Positions 1 to 9,573 of a DNA stretch of 64,000 nucleotides are shown here, piece by piece. The position numbers and the translations under genes are program-made. The stretch is from Streptomyces sp. NBC_00568. Lineage in GTDB: Bacteria; Actinomycetota; Actinomycetes; Streptomycetales; Streptomycetaceae. Every line of letters begins with the position of its first letter. Position 1 is the stretch's first letter. The stretch is taken from positions 6,377,001-6,441,000 of the forward strand of contig NZ_JAPENW010000001.1 of NCBI RefSeq assembly GCF_026341855.1, in the 5' to 3' direction. The notes under the pieces are model-generated. The model did no database searches. It was not told where the DNA came from and saw only the letters and a program-made list of their open reading frames with translations.

Positions 1-284
1 AGCAGGAGAGGCTGCTGATCCATGTGGCCGCCGACGTCGCCGAGAAGCGCCGGGCCCGCGGGCTGAAACTGAACCACCCCGAAGCCGTCGCCCTGATCAC
101 GTCGCACATCCTCGAGGGCGCCCGCGACGGCCGTACCGTCGCCGAGCTGATGTCCTCCGGGCGCAAGATCCTCACCCGGGACGACGTCATGTCGGGCATC
201 CCCGAGATGATCCACGACGTCCAGGTCGAGGCGACCTTCCCGGACGGCACCAAGCTCGTCACCGTCCACGACCCGATCGTCTGA
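1..284 (+). CDS. ureA: Urease gamma subunit, 5' end outside the window
   Basis: Small gamma subunit of urease, which hydrolyses urea to ammonia and carbamate in the cytoplasm. The reading frame is open from base 3 and enters as QERLLIHVAADVAEKRR, so only about seven N-terminal residues are missing. The familiar gamma signatures follow: LNHPEAVALI, an SGRK segment, and the ending HDVQVEATFPDGTKLVTVHDP. The GTG at base 24 is an internal valine, not a start. It leads the ureABCFGD operon and ends 16 bp before ureB. Gamma, beta and alpha are separate genes here, the usual bacterial layout. Confidence 0.97.
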   Translation, partial: QERLLIHVAADVAEKRRARGLKLNHPEAVALITSHILEGARDGRTVAELMSSGRKILTRDDVMSGIPEMIHDVQVEATFPDGTKLVTVHDPIV

Positions 285-300
285 CGGGAGAGCAGGCGCC

Positions 301-612
301 ATGATCCCCGGAGAGATTCTCTTCGCCGACGAGCCCGTCGTCTTCAACGAGGGCCGTGAGGTCACCCGTATGACCGTGCTCAACGCCGCCGACCGCCCCG
401 TCCAGGTCGGCTCCCACTACCACTTCGCCGAGGCCAACCCCGGGCTGGACTTCGATCGCGCCGCCGCGCGCGGCAAGCGGCTCAACGTCGCCGCCGGCAC
501 CGCCGTGCGCTTCGAGCCCGGGATCCCCGTCGACGTCGAACTCGTCCCGCTCGCCGGCGCCCGTGTGGTGCCCGGCCTGCGCGGGGAGACCGGAGGTGCC
601 CTCGATGCCTGA
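301..612 (+). CDS. ureB: Urease beta subunit
   Basis: Beta subunit of the urease trimer of heterotrimers, 103 residues, normal for the family. It starts MIPGEILFADEPVVFNEGRE and contains the conserved VGSHYHFAEANPGLDFDR segment and the FEPG motif. The ATG at 301 follows a GGGAG-type ribosome site. The last eight bases overlap the start of ureC, so translation of the two is probably coupled. The C-terminus is a few residues longer than the conserved core. Confidence 0.97.
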   Translation: MIPGEILFADEPVVFNEGREVTRMTVLNAADRPVQVGSHYHFAEANPGLDFDRAAARGKRLNVAAGTAVRFEPGIPVDVELVPLAGARVVPGLRGETGGALDA

Positions 613-2326
613 GATCTCGCGTGCCGTGTACGCCGACCTGTTCGGCCCCACCACCGGCGACCGCATCCGCCTCGCGGACACCGACCTGCTGATCGAGATC
701 GAGGAGGACCGCTCCGGCGGTCCCGGACTCGCCGGTGACGAAGCGGTGTTCGGCGGAGGCAAGGTCATCCGGGAATCCATGGGCCAGGCGCGCGCTACGC
801 GCGCAGACGGCACCCCGGACACGGTCGTCACCGGTGTCGTGATCATCGACCACTGGGGGATCGTCAAGGCCGACGTCGGCATCCGCGACGGCCGGATCTC
901 CGGTATCGGCAAGGCCGGCAACCCGGACACCATGGACGGTGTCCACCCCGACCTGGTGATCGGCCCCGAGACCGAGATCATCGCGGGCAACGGGCGCATC
1001 CTGACGGCGGGCGCCATCGACGCGCACGTCCATCTGATCTGTCCGCAGATCGCCGACGAGGCGCTCGCCTCCGGCATCACGACGCTCGTCGGCGGCGGTA
1101 CCGGCCCCGCCGAGGGCTCCAAGGCGACCACCGTCACGCCCGGCCCCTGGCATCTGGCCCGGATGCTGGAGGCGATGGAGGGGTACCCGCTCAACTTCGG
1201 TCTGCTCGGCAAGGGCAACACCGTCTCGCACGAGGCGATGCTGTCGCAGATCCGGGGCGGCGCGCTCGGCCTGAAGATCCATGAGGACTGGGGCTCGACG
1301 CCCGCGGCGATCGACGCGGCGCTCACCGTCGCCGACCGCACCGGCATCCAGGTCGCCATCCACACCGACACCCTCAACGAGGCCGGGTTCGTCGCCGACA
1401 CCCTCGCGGCGATCGGCGGACGCGGCATTCACGCGTATCACACCGAGGGTGCGGGCGGCGGGCACGCGCCGGACATCATGTCCGTGGTCTCCGAGTCGTA
1501 CGTGCTCCCCAGCTCGACCAACCCGACCCGGCCCTACACCGTCAACACCGCCGAGGAACACCTCGACATGCTGATGGTGTGCCACCACCTGAACCCGGCG
1601 GTGCCCGAGGACCTGGCCTTCGCCGAGTCCCGGATCCGGCCGTCGACCATCGGCGCCGAGGACATATTGCACGACCTCGGCGCCATCTCGATCATCTCCT
1701 CCGACTCCCAGGCCATGGGCCGCGTCGGCGAGGTCATCATGCGGACCTGGCAGACGGCCCACGTGATGAAGCGGCGCCGGGGGGCGCTGCCCGGTGACGG
1801 CCGCGCGGACAACCACCGGGTCCGTCGCTATGTCGCCAAATACACCATCAATCCGGCGCTCGCGCAGGGCCTCGCGCGGGAGATCGGCTCCGTCGAGACC
1901 GGCAAGCTCGCCGACCTCGTGCTGTGGGAGCCCGCGTTCTTCGGGGTCAAGCCGCATCTCGTCATCAAGGGCGGAATGATCGCGTACGCGCAGATGGGCG
2001 ACGCCAACGCGTCGATCCCGACGCCCCAGCCGATCCTGCCCCGGCCGATGTTCGGGGCGATCGGGCGCGCACCGGCGGCGAACTCGTTCAACTTCGTCGC
2101 GCCGCTCGCCATCGAGGACGGGCTCCCGGAACGGCTCTCGCTCGGCAAGCGGTTCGTGGCCATCGACTCGACGCGGGCGGTCACCAAGGCCGACATGCGG
2201 GAGAACGACGCACGGCCCGAGGTGCGGATCGACCCCGACAGCTTCGCCGTGCACATCGACGGCGAACTCGTCGAGGCGACTCCGGCCGCCGAACTGCCCA
2301 TGGCCCAGCGTTACTTCCTCTTCTGA
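605..2326 (+). CDS. ureC: Urease alpha (catalytic) subunit
   Basis: Catalytic subunit, 573 residues, carrying the dinickel centre. Visible active-site elements are HVHLICP (two Ni-binding His), the carbamylated Lys in GGALGLKIHEDWG, His ligands in HTDTLNE and HTEGAGGGHAPD, the catalytic His in MVCHHLNP, and the Asp ligand in SSDSQAMGR. The start is ATG at 605, inside the end of ureB, because the protein then begins MPEISRAVYADLFGP as the family does; an upstream in-frame GTG would add 14 unrelated residues. It needs UreD, UreF and UreG for nickel insertion, all encoded just downstream. Confidence 0.98.
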   Translation: MPEISRAVYADLFGPTTGDRIRLADTDLLIEIEEDRSGGPGLAGDEAVFGGGKVIRESMGQARATRADGTPDTVVTGVVIIDHWGIVKADVGIRDGRISGIGKAGNPDTMDGVHPDLVIGPETEIIAGNGRILTAGAIDAHVHLICPQIADEALASGITTLVGGGTGPAEGSKATTVTPGPWHLARMLEAMEGYPLNFGLLGKGNTVSHEAMLSQIRGGALGLKIHEDWGSTPAAIDAALTVADRTGIQVAIHTDTLNEAGFVADTLAAIGGRGIHAYHTEGAGGGHAPDIMSVVSESYVLPSSTNPTRPYTVNTAEEHLDMLMVCHHLNPAVPEDLAFAESRIRPSTIGAEDILHDLGAISIISSDSQAMGRVGEVIMRTWQTAHVMKRRRGALPGDGRADNHRVRRYVAKYTINPALAQGLAREIGSVETGKLADLVLWEPAFFGVKPHLVIKGGMIAYAQMGDANASIPTPQPILPRPMFGAIGRAPAANSFNFVAPLAIEDGLPERLSLGKRFVAIDSTRAVTKADMRENDARPEVRIDPDSFAVHIDGELVEATPAAELPMAQRYFLF

Positions 2327-3000
2327 TGTCCAGGGCAGCGCTTCTCGTCCTGGCCGACGGCCGCTTTCCCGCCGGAGGGCACGCGCACTCCGGCGGGGCC
2401 GAGGCGGCCGTCAAGGCCGGGCGGATCACCGGAGCGGCGACCCTGGAGGACTTCTGCAGGGGCCGGCTGCACACGACCGGACTCGTCGCGGCCGCACTGG
2501 CCGCGGCGGCCGCGCTCGGGATCGATCCGTCGGCCCTCGACGCGGCCGCCGACGCCCGCACGCCCTCGCCGGCGCTGCGGGTCGCCGCGCGGCGGCTCGG
2601 ACGGCAGCTCGTGCGGGCGGCCAGAGCGACCTGGCCCTCCGCCGAACTGGACGCGCTGGCACGGGAGTTCCCCAAGGGCTCCCATCAGCCGGTGGTGCTG
2701 GGCGTGACGGCGCGGGCTGCCGGACTGGGGCCCGAGGACGCCGCATATTGCTCCGCGTACGAGTGCGTCAGCGGGCCGGCGTCGGCGACGGTGCGGTTGC
2801 TGAGCCTCGACCCGTTCGACGCGACGGCCGTGCTGGCCCGCCTCGCACCGGAACTCGACGTCGTCGCCCACGCCGCGGCCGGTGCGGCGCGGCGGGCTCT
2901 CGACGACGGGGTCGAGGCGCTGCCCGCGGCATCGGCACCGCTGCTGGAGATCGGCGCGGAGGCACACGCGGCCTGGCCGGTACGCCTCTTCGCGTCGTAG
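2326..3000 (+). CDS. ureF: Urease accessory protein UreF
   Basis: UreF-family accessory protein of 224 residues, which in known ureases bridges UreG to the UreD-bound apoenzyme and works in GTP-driven nickel delivery. Family features are the N-terminal LADGRFPAGGHAHSGG (the SxxFPxGxxxHSxGLE region, somewhat degenerate), an alanine-rich helical body, and the Cys in the AYCSAYECVSGPASATVRLL segment. The ATG at 2326 shares its first base with the ureC stop (TGATG), so the two are translationally coupled. A 121-bp gap follows before ureG. Confidence 0.93.
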   Translation: MSRAALLVLADGRFPAGGHAHSGGAEAAVKAGRITGAATLEDFCRGRLHTTGLVAAALAAAAALGIDPSALDAAADARTPSPALRVAARRLGRQLVRAARATWPSAELDALAREFPKGSHQPVVLGVTARAAGLGPEDAAYCSAYECVSGPASATVRLLSLDPFDATAVLARLAPELDVVAHAAAGAARRALDDGVEALPAASAPLLEIGAEAHAAWPVRLFAS

Positions 3001-3121
3001 AAGTCATCGCTTCCGGGGCAGCCGCCCCCACACCCCCGCCGTCGGCCCGCACGGCCCGGTCCGCGAACGCCGGACAGGCCGCCTCGCGTCGGCGCGGACC
3101 GAATGAAGTTGGAGCCGTACC

Positions 3122-3786
<665 letters not shown>

Positions 3787-3799
<13 letters not shown>

Positions 3800-4554
3800 C
3801 GACGGCGGGAGTGCGCGCCACCGCGCGGATCGAGGCGCGGGACGACGGCCGGGGCGGGACGTCGCTGCCCGTACTGGACGGGGAGGGGCCGCTCGCCCTG
3901 CGCCGGGTGCGGAGCGGCGGGTCCGAGGCGCGCGTGATGCTGGTCGGGGCGATGAGCGGACCGCTCGGCGGCGATCACCTCACCGTCGAGGCGCGGGTCG
4001 GTCCGGGCGCGCGGCTGCGGGTCGGCTCGGCGGCGGCCACCATCGCCCTGCCGGGACAGACCAAGGGCGAGGCCCGCTACGACGTGCGCCTCGATGTCGC
4101 CGACGGCGGCGAACTGGCTTGGCTGCCGGAGCAGTTGATCTCCGCTGGTGGCAGTGAACTGTCCGTCTCCTCGCGCGTCGACCTCGGGCTCGGTGCCCGG
4201 CTCGTCCTCCGGGAGGAGCAGGTGCTCGGGCGGGTGGGTGAGGAACCCGGGCGGCTCACCAGCCGTCTCACGGTGCGACGCGACGGCCGGGCCCTGCTCG
4301 ACCAGGAGTTGGCGTGCGGTCCCGGCGCACCCGGTGGCTGGGACGGGCCCGCCGTCCTGGCGGGACATCGGGCCATCGGGCAACTCGTCGTCGTACGACC
4401 GGAGTTCGAAAGGGAGGTGCCGTCGGCGCGACTGCTGGGAGAGTATGCCGCGCTGACCCCGCTCGCCGGGCCCGCCGTGCTCGTGACGGCACTCGCCCCC
4501 GACGCGCTGTTGCTGCGCCGGGTGCTGGACGGGGCGCTGCGTGAGCTCGCCTGA
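3787..4554 (+). CDS. ureD: Urease accessory protein UreD
   Basis: UreD (UreH) family scaffold that binds apo-urease and recruits UreF-UreG. About 255 residues, rich in beta strands, with the family-like segments GPLGGDHLTVEARVGPGARLRVGSAA and ELAWLPEQLI. Two GTG starts are possible: 3787, used here, or 3796, which would give a classic GTGA overlap with the ureG stop. It closes the urease operon, and a short hairpin follows 30 bp after the stop. Confidence 0.92.
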
Positions 4555-4584
4555 AGTCGGCAGTCCGTGCGTGCCCGAAGTCAA

Positions 4585-4604
4585 CAGCCTTTGAGGGAAG
4601 GCTG
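4585..4604 (+). terminator. Possible terminator after the urease operon
   Basis: A perfect 7-bp inverted repeat (cagcctt / aaggctg) with a 6-base loop starts 30 bp after the ureD stop. There is no clear U tract, so this is only a candidate. The remaining bases up to 4747 should hold the promoter of the next gene, but I see no convincing -35/-10 pair. Confidence 0.4.
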
Positions 4605-4747
4605 GTTCGCGGTACATTCACCGCTCAACGGAACAAGGCGTACCGGCTATCGGATTAGTAAAGAACCCGGGTCACATCTGTTCTCAGGGACCTCACAGCG
4701 GCAAGGATCCCCGTATCACTCGCAACGATGTACGGGGAGGTACCCAC

Positions 4748-6358
4748 TTGAGGTCCAAGAGACCGACAAGACGGGTGACAGCGCTCGGTTCGGCCGGAGC
4801 ACTGGTTACGGCGACCCTGATAGCCGGAGCCGTGGCGGCCCCGTCGGCCACCGCCGACTCGCGTCACGGTCAGAGCTACGGTCAGAGCCGTGAGCAGCGC
4901 GGCGCGGCCGTCGCCGCCGAGCGGGCCGCCAAGGCCGGGATCGACTGGCAGGACTGCCCGGCGGACTGGGGCTTCGAGAAGCCGATCCAGTGCGGCTGGG
5001 TCAGCGTGCCGCTGGACTACGCCCACCCGAACGGCAAGCAGATCAAGCTGGCCGTGGACCGCATCGGGAACACCGGTACCAAGGAGGAGCGCCAGGGCGC
5101 GCTCGTCTACAACCCGGGCGGCCCCGGTGGTTCGGGCATGCGCTTCCCGCGCCGTGTCACCACCAAGAACCCCCTGTGGGCGAACACCGCCAAGGCCTAC
5201 GACTTCGTGGGCTTCGACCCGCGCGGCGTCGGCCACTCGGCGCCCATCTCCTGCATCGACCCGCAGGAGTTCGTCAAGGCGCCCAAGGCGGACCCGGTCC
5301 CGGACTCCGAGGCCGACAAGCGCGCCCAGCGCAAGCTGGCCGCGGCGTACGCGGACGGCTGCGCCGAGCGCAGCGGCAAGGCCGTGCTGGCGCAGATGAC
5401 CACGCCCAACACGGCACGCGACCTGGACGTCATCCGGGCCGCGCTCGGTGAGAAGAAGCTCAACTACCTGGGCGTCTCGTACGGCACGTACCTCGGCGCC
5501 GTCTACGGCACGCTGTTCCCGGGCCACGTGCGCCGCATGGTCGTCGACAGCGTCGTCAACCCGTCGCGCGAGAACATCTGGTACCAGGCCAACCTGGAGC
5601 AGGACATCGCCTTCGAGGGCCGCTGGAAGGACTGGGAGGACTGGGTCGCCAAGAACGACGCCACCTTCCACCTCGGCGACACCCGCGCCAAGGTGCAGGA
5701 CCAGTGGCTGAAGCTGCGCGCCACCGCGAAGAAGAGCCCGCTGGGCGGCGTCGTCGGCCCCGCCGAGCTGATCTCCTTCTTCCAGAGCGCTCCGTACTAC
5801 GACTCGTCGTGGGTGCCGACCGCCTCGGTGTTCAGCAAGTACGTCGCCGGTGACACCCAGGCGCTCGTCGACGCAGCGTCCCCCGACCTGTCCGACACGG
5901 CGGGCAACATCTCCTCGGAGAACGGCAACGCCGTGTACACGGCCGTCGAGTGCACCGACGCCCAGTGGCCCACCAGCTGGAGGAAGTGGGACCGGGACAA
6001 CACCCGGCTCCACAAGGACTACCCGTTCATGACGTGGGCCAACGCGTGGATGAACCTGCCGTGCGCCACCTGGCCGGTCAAGCAGCAGACGCCGGTGAAC
6101 GTGAAGACCGGCAAGGGTCTGCCGGCCGTCCTGATCGTCCAGTCCACGAATGACGCCGCCACGCCGTACGTCGGCGCCGTCGAGCTGCACAAGCGGTTCA
6201 AGGGCTCCCGCCTGATCACCGAGCAGGGCGCGGGCTCGCACGGTGTGACCGGTCTGGTCAACCCGTGCATCAACGGGCGGGTGGACTCCTACCTGCTCAC
6301 CGGCAAGACGGACGCCGCCGACGTGACGTGCGCGCCGCACGCCACTCCGCAGCCGTAG
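4748..6358 (+). CDS. tap: Secreted tripeptidyl aminopeptidase, alpha/beta-hydrolase fold
   Basis: Exported serine peptidase of the Streptomyces Tap/SlpD family, 536 residues, which removes N-terminal tripeptides from proteins outside the cell. The Sec signal has a basic start (RSKRPTRR) and a hydrophobic core ending near APSATA at about residue 36. The oxyanion loop NPGGPGGSG is at 122-130 and the nucleophile elbow GVSYG at 242-246 (Ser244). A C-terminal TAP-like region holds GAGSHG with the likely catalytic His. The TTG start at 4748 is set by GGGGAGG seven bases upstream. It is monocistronic and followed by a strong terminator. Confidence 0.9.
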   Translation: MRSKRPTRRVTALGSAGALVTATLIAGAVAAPSATADSRHGQSYGQSREQRGAAVAAERAAKAGIDWQDCPADWGFEKPIQCGWVSVPLDYAHPNGKQIKLAVDRIGNTGTKEERQGALVYNPGGPGGSGMRFPRRVTTKNPLWANTAKAYDFVGFDPRGVGHSAPISCIDPQEFVKAPKADPVPDSEADKRAQRKLAAAYADGCAERSGKAVLAQMTTPNTARDLDVIRAALGEKKLNYLGVSYGTYLGAVYGTLFPGHVRRMVVDSVVNPSRENIWYQANLEQDIAFEGRWKDWEDWVAKNDATFHLGDTRAKVQDQWLKLRATAKKSPLGGVVGPAELISFFQSAPYYDSSWVPTASVFSKYVAGDTQALVDAASPDLSDTAGNISSENGNAVYTAVECTDAQWPTSWRKWDRDNTRLHKDYPFMTWANAWMNLPCATWPVKQQTPVNVKTGKGLPAVLIVQSTNDAATPYVGAVELHKRFKGSRLITEQGAGSHGVTGLVNPCINGRVDSYLLTGKTDAADVTCAPHATPQP

Positions 6359-6370
6359 TCCTCGCTGCAC

Positions 6371-6403
6371 GAGGGGGCGGCCGGTCCGACCGGCCGCCCC
6401 CTC
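6371..6403. terminator. Strong bidirectional terminator between convergent genes
   Basis: Perfect 15-bp GC-rich stem (arms 6371-6385 and 6389-6403) with a 3-base loop, lying between the tap stop and the stop of the convergent epimerase gene. It can serve both strands. Confidence 0.85.
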
Positions 6404-6427
6404 GGTCGTACGCGTCACCTCGCCGCC

Positions 6428-7453
6428 TCAGGACGCGAGCCAGGCGTCCTCCGCCGCGTAGTCGAACAGATCCCCGTAGTTCCTGAACATCGCGGGATAC
6501 GCCTCACGCCAGTCCCGCCCCGCGAGCTGCCGCTCGATCGAGGCGATCGTCTCCGGGAGCGTGTCGGCGTACCGGATCACGGGGCGATGGCCCAACTCCC
6601 GCTCGGCGGCGCTCATGTCGCAGATCACGGGCCGGGGGACCGACCAAGGGGTGTCGCCCACGGTGGGGGACGGGGGAGGCCCGTCGACGAGGACGTCCTC
6701 CGTCCGGGCGCCCATCACCGCGTCGATGGCCCGCGCGATCTCCGCCACGGTCGGCGCCTCGGGGTCGCACGCGTTGAGGACCCGCGAGCCCGGTCGCGCG
6801 GCGGCCAGGCGGATCAGCTCGGCGAGGGTGTGGACGCTCACCGGATGGAAACGGCTCGCGCCGCCGAACGCGAGGATGCGCCTGCGGCGGCCGTCGAGAT
6901 TGCGCTTGACGACATACAGCTCGCGGGGCGTGCGGCAGTACGGGCCGTGGACGGCGCCCGCCCGCAGCAGCGTCGTCGGCAACCGGTCGCCCGCCGCGAG
7001 GAGTTCACGCTCCAGAGCCACCTTGCGCGTGCTGTACGTCGACTCGCCCGGAGGGACGGTCCCCTGGCTCTCCGGAATCGGCAACGGATACGAGGGGAAG
7101 CCGTCCGGCTCGGCCTGCGTGTCGAAACCGCGCCCCTTGTCGTCCTCGTACACCGACACGCTGGAGATGACGACCGCCGAACCGACCCGGCCGGCTAGCG
7201 CCGTCAGCTGCCGCGCGTGGCCGGCTCCGTACGCCACGATGTCCACCAGCGCGTCGCACCCGTCACCGACCACCGTGGCCAGTGCGGTGTCGTCCTCCCG
7301 GTCCAGCGCGGCCGTGCGCACCTCGGCGGGCCAGCCGTCGTCACGGCCGCCGCCGCGCGACGCGGCCGTCACGTCCCAGCCGTCCCCTGCGAGCGCTTTC
7401 ACGGCCGCGCGCCCGATCTGTCCTGTCGCTCCGATCACCACAGCACGTCTCAT
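6428..7453 (-). CDS. NAD-dependent epimerase/dehydratase family protein
   Basis: Extended SDR-type protein of 341 residues. It starts MRRAVVIGATGQIGRAAVKAL, a Rossmann GxxGxxG loop, followed by a conserved Asp in VDIVAYGAGHARQL and a SSVSVYEDD strand. The region around STRKVALERELL supplies the Lys of a Yxxx[K] type motif (TYSTRK). The substrate cannot be told; the sequence resembles reductases and epimerases annotated only at family level in Streptomyces. No ribosome site is visible before the ATG, and a TACGTT box lies eight bases upstream, so it may be a leaderless mRNA. The start codon lies inside an inverted repeat. Confidence 0.8.
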   Translation of the reverse strand: MRRAVVIGATGQIGRAAVKALAGDGWDVTAASRGGGRDDGWPAEVRTAALDREDDTALATVVGDGCDALVDIVAYGAGHARQLTALAGRVGSAVVISSVSVYEDDKGRGFDTQAEPDGFPSYPLPIPESQGTVPPGESTYSTRKVALERELLAAGDRLPTTLLRAGAVHGPYCRTPRELYVVKRNLDGRRRRILAFGGASRFHPVSVHTLAELIRLAAARPGSRVLNACDPEAPTVAEIARAIDAVMGARTEDVLVDGPPPSPTVGDTPWSVPRPVICDMSAAERELGHRPVIRYADTLPETIASIERQLAGRDWREAYPAMFRNYGDLFDYAAEDAWLAS

Positions 7454-7482
7454 ACGTAAGAAACGTACAGGACGTACGTATG
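7451..7482. promoter_or_regulatory. Inverted repeat over the epimerase start codon
   Basis: Eight-base arms CATACGTA (7451-7458) and TACGTATG (7475-7482) are perfect inverted repeats. A second nested pair, GTACG/CGTAC, lies between them. The left arm includes the start codon of the epimerase gene on the minus strand. It looks like an operator for a dimeric repressor, but no regulator gene is adjacent. Confidence 0.5.
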
Positions 7483-7496
7483 AGTTCCCGGCTGGA

Positions 7497-8222
7497 TCAA
7501 CGCAGCGGCATCCGGGGGAACTTGCGCCCCGCCTCGGCCTTCTCCGCGGCCTCCTCCGCCTTGACGACGGCCGCGTACCGGTCGACGTACTCCTGCTCGG
7601 AGAGGCTCAGGATCGCGTACATGATCTCGTCGGTGATGGCGCGCAGGATGGCCTTCTCGTTCTCCATCCCGGCATAACGCGAGAAGTCGAGCGGCTTGCC
7701 GAAGCGGATCACCACGGGGTGGATCCGCGGGAGCTTCCTGCCCGGGGGCTGCGCCTCGAACGTGCCGATCATCGCGCAGGGGATGACCGGGGCCTGGGCC
7801 CGCAGGGCCATGACCGCGACGCCGACCTTGCCCTTGTAGAGCCGTCCGTCGTGCGAGCGGGTGCCCTCGGGGTAGATGCCGAGCAGCTCGTCCTTGCGCA
7901 GCACCCCGAGTCCCTCGCGGATCGCGGCCTGCCCCGCCTCCTTGCCGGAACGGTCCACCGGAATCTGCCCGGCGCTGCGGAAGAAGGCGGCCGTCAGCCG
8001 CCCCTTGATGCCGGGCCCCGTGAAGTACTCGGCCTTCGCGAGGAAGGTGATCCGGCGCTTCAGGATCGCCGGCATCAGGAAGTGGTCCGCGAAGGACAGG
8101 TGGTTGCCGGCCACGATGGCAGGGCCCGACGACGGAATGTGCTCAAGGCCCTCGATCCGAGGCCGGAAGACCAGTCTCAACAGTGGACCCAGAAGCACAT
8201 ATTTGAGCACGTAATAAAACAC
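7497..8222 (-). CDS. 1-acyl-sn-glycerol-3-phosphate acyltransferase (PlsC family)
   Basis: Membrane-associated acyltransferase of phospholipid synthesis, using acyl-CoA or acyl-ACP to acylate lysophosphatidate. The HX4D catalytic motif is NHLSFAD and the glycerol-phosphate-binding motif is YPEGTRS; a hydrophobic N-terminal helix precedes them. I prefer the GTG at 8222 (protein starting MFYYVLKYVLLGP) because AGGAG sits seven bases before it. The ATG 15 bases further upstream would be read through that ribosome site. About 241 residues. It ends 43 bp before the epimerase gene in the same direction and may be cotranscribed with it. Confidence 0.88.
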   Translation of the reverse strand: MFYYVLKYVLLGPLLRLVFRPRIEGLEHIPSSGPAIVAGNHLSFADHFLMPAILKRRITFLAKAEYFTGPGIKGRLTAAFFRSAGQIPVDRSGKEAGQAAIREGLGVLRKDELLGIYPEGTRSHDGRLYKGKVGVAVMALRAQAPVIPCAMIGTFEAQPPGRKLPRIHPVVIRFGKPLDFSRYAGMENEKAILRAITDEIMYAILSLSEQEYVDRYAAVVKAEEAAEKAEAGRKFPRMPLR

Positions 8223-8322
8223 TGGGGCGCTCCTCATTTCCCCCGGGGAGCGATCAGTGTAGGCGCGGCCGTCGCCGGGCGTAACCAGTGCGGTGTCACC
8301 CTCTGTGGCCTCTTGGCCGGTA

Positions 8323-9573
8323 TCAGACCCCTTGCGTCAGGACTTTCTCAAGGGCCCCTAGAGCCGACTGGAGTTCCTCGGCCGTGATGGTGAGCGGCGG
8401 CGCCAGCCGGATGGTCGAACCGTGCGTGTCCTTGACCAGAATCCCCTCGTCCATCAGGCCCTGGCTGATCTCGCGGCCCGTGCCGATGGAGGGGTCGATG
8501 TCGACGCCCGCCCACAGCCCGCGCGAGCGGAAGCCGTCGACGCCCCGGCCCACCAGGGCCGTCAGCCCGTCCCGCAGGAGGACGCCCAGCTCGGCGGCCC
8601 TGCGCTGGTACTCACCGGTCTCCAGCAGCCCGACGACCGCCGATCCGACCGCGGCGGCCAGCGGATTGCCGCCGAAGGTGGAGCCGTGCTCACCCGGGCG
8701 GAGCACCTCCATCACGTCCCGGCGTCCGACGACCGCGGAGACCGGCACGATGCCGCCGCCGAGCGCCTTGCCGAGCAGCAGCAGATCGGGGACGACCGAC
8801 TCGTGTTCCACCGCCAGGGTGGTGCCGGTACGCCCGAGGCCGGACTGGATCTCGTCCGCGACGAACAGACAGCCGGTGCGGCGGGTGAGCTCGCGGACGC
8901 CGGCGAGATAGCCGTCGTCCGGGATGACCACGCCCGCCTCGCCCTGGATGGGCTCGAGCAGCACGGCGGCCGTCGTCTCGTCGATCGCCGCCTCGAGCGC
9001 GGCCAGGTCGTTGTACGGCACGACCCGGAAACCCGGAGTGAAGGGGCCGAAGCCGGTACGGGCCGTCTCGTCCGTGGAGAAGCTGACGATCGTGGTCGTA
9101 CGGCCGTGGAAGTTGTCCGCCGCCACCACGATGGTGGCCCGGTCGGGTTCGACGCCCTTCACCTCGTACGCCCATTTGCGGGCCACCTTGATGGCGCTCT
9201 CCACCGCCTCCGCGCCCGTGTTCATCGGCAGGACCATGTCCAGGCCGGTCAGCTCGGCCAGGGACTCGGCGAATCCGGCCAGCTTGTCGTTGTGGAAGGC
9301 CCGCGAGGTGAGGGTGAGACGGTCGAGCTGGCGGTGCGCGGCCTCGATCAGCACCGGGTTGCGGTGGCCGAAGTTGAGGGCCGAGTAGCCCGCCAGCATG
9401 TCGAGGTAGCGGCGGCCCTCGACGTCCTCGACCCAGCTGCCCTCGGCGTGCGCGACGACCACGGGCAGCGGGTGGTAGTTGTGCGCCAGGACAGGAGCCT
9501 CGGCTCGGATCAGTTCGTCGGAGCTGCGCGTACCGGCGACGGCGGACGCAGTCGTACGGGCGGGAGCGGTCAT
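8323..9573 (-). CDS. rocD: Ornithine aminotransferase
   Basis: PLP-dependent class III aminotransferase, 416 residues, converting L-ornithine plus 2-oxoglutarate to glutamate-5-semialdehyde and glutamate. Conserved features are NTGAEAVESAIKVARKW, the GEAGV/EPIQ segment, FVADEIQSGLGRTG with the PLP-contacting Asp, and the Schiff-base Lys269 in LLGKALGGG. The ATG at 9573 overlaps the ddaH stop by four bases (ATGA) and has AGGAG upstream. Pairing with a guanidino hydrolase and an Lrp-type regulator points to arginine-to-glutamate catabolism. Confidence 0.94.
   Translation of the reverse strand: MTAPARTTASAVAGTRSSDELIRAEAPVLAHNYHPLPVVVAHAEGSWVEDVEGRRYLDMLAGYSALNFGHRNPVLIEAAHRQLDRLTLTSRAFHNDKLAGFAESLAELTGLDMVLPMNTGAEAVESAIKVARKWAYEVKGVEPDRATIVVAADNFHGRTTTIVSFSTDETARTGFGPFTPGFRVVPYNDLAALEAAIDETTAAVLLEPIQGEAGVVIPDDGYLAGVRELTRRTGCLFVADEIQSGLGRTGTTLAVEHESVVPDLLLLGKALGGGIVPVSAVVGRRDVMEVLRPGEHGSTFGGNPLAAAVGSAVVGLLETGEYQRRAAELGVLLRDGLTALVGRGVDGFRSRGLWAGVDIDPSIGTGREISQGLMDEGILVKDTHGSTIRLAPPLTITAEELQSALGALEKVLTQGV

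Noticed and set aside
482..2254. Long open frame opposite ureC, about 590 codons
   Set aside because: It is a mirror of the real gene in very GC-rich DNA. Its translation is rich in Arg, Gly and Asp without any family motif.
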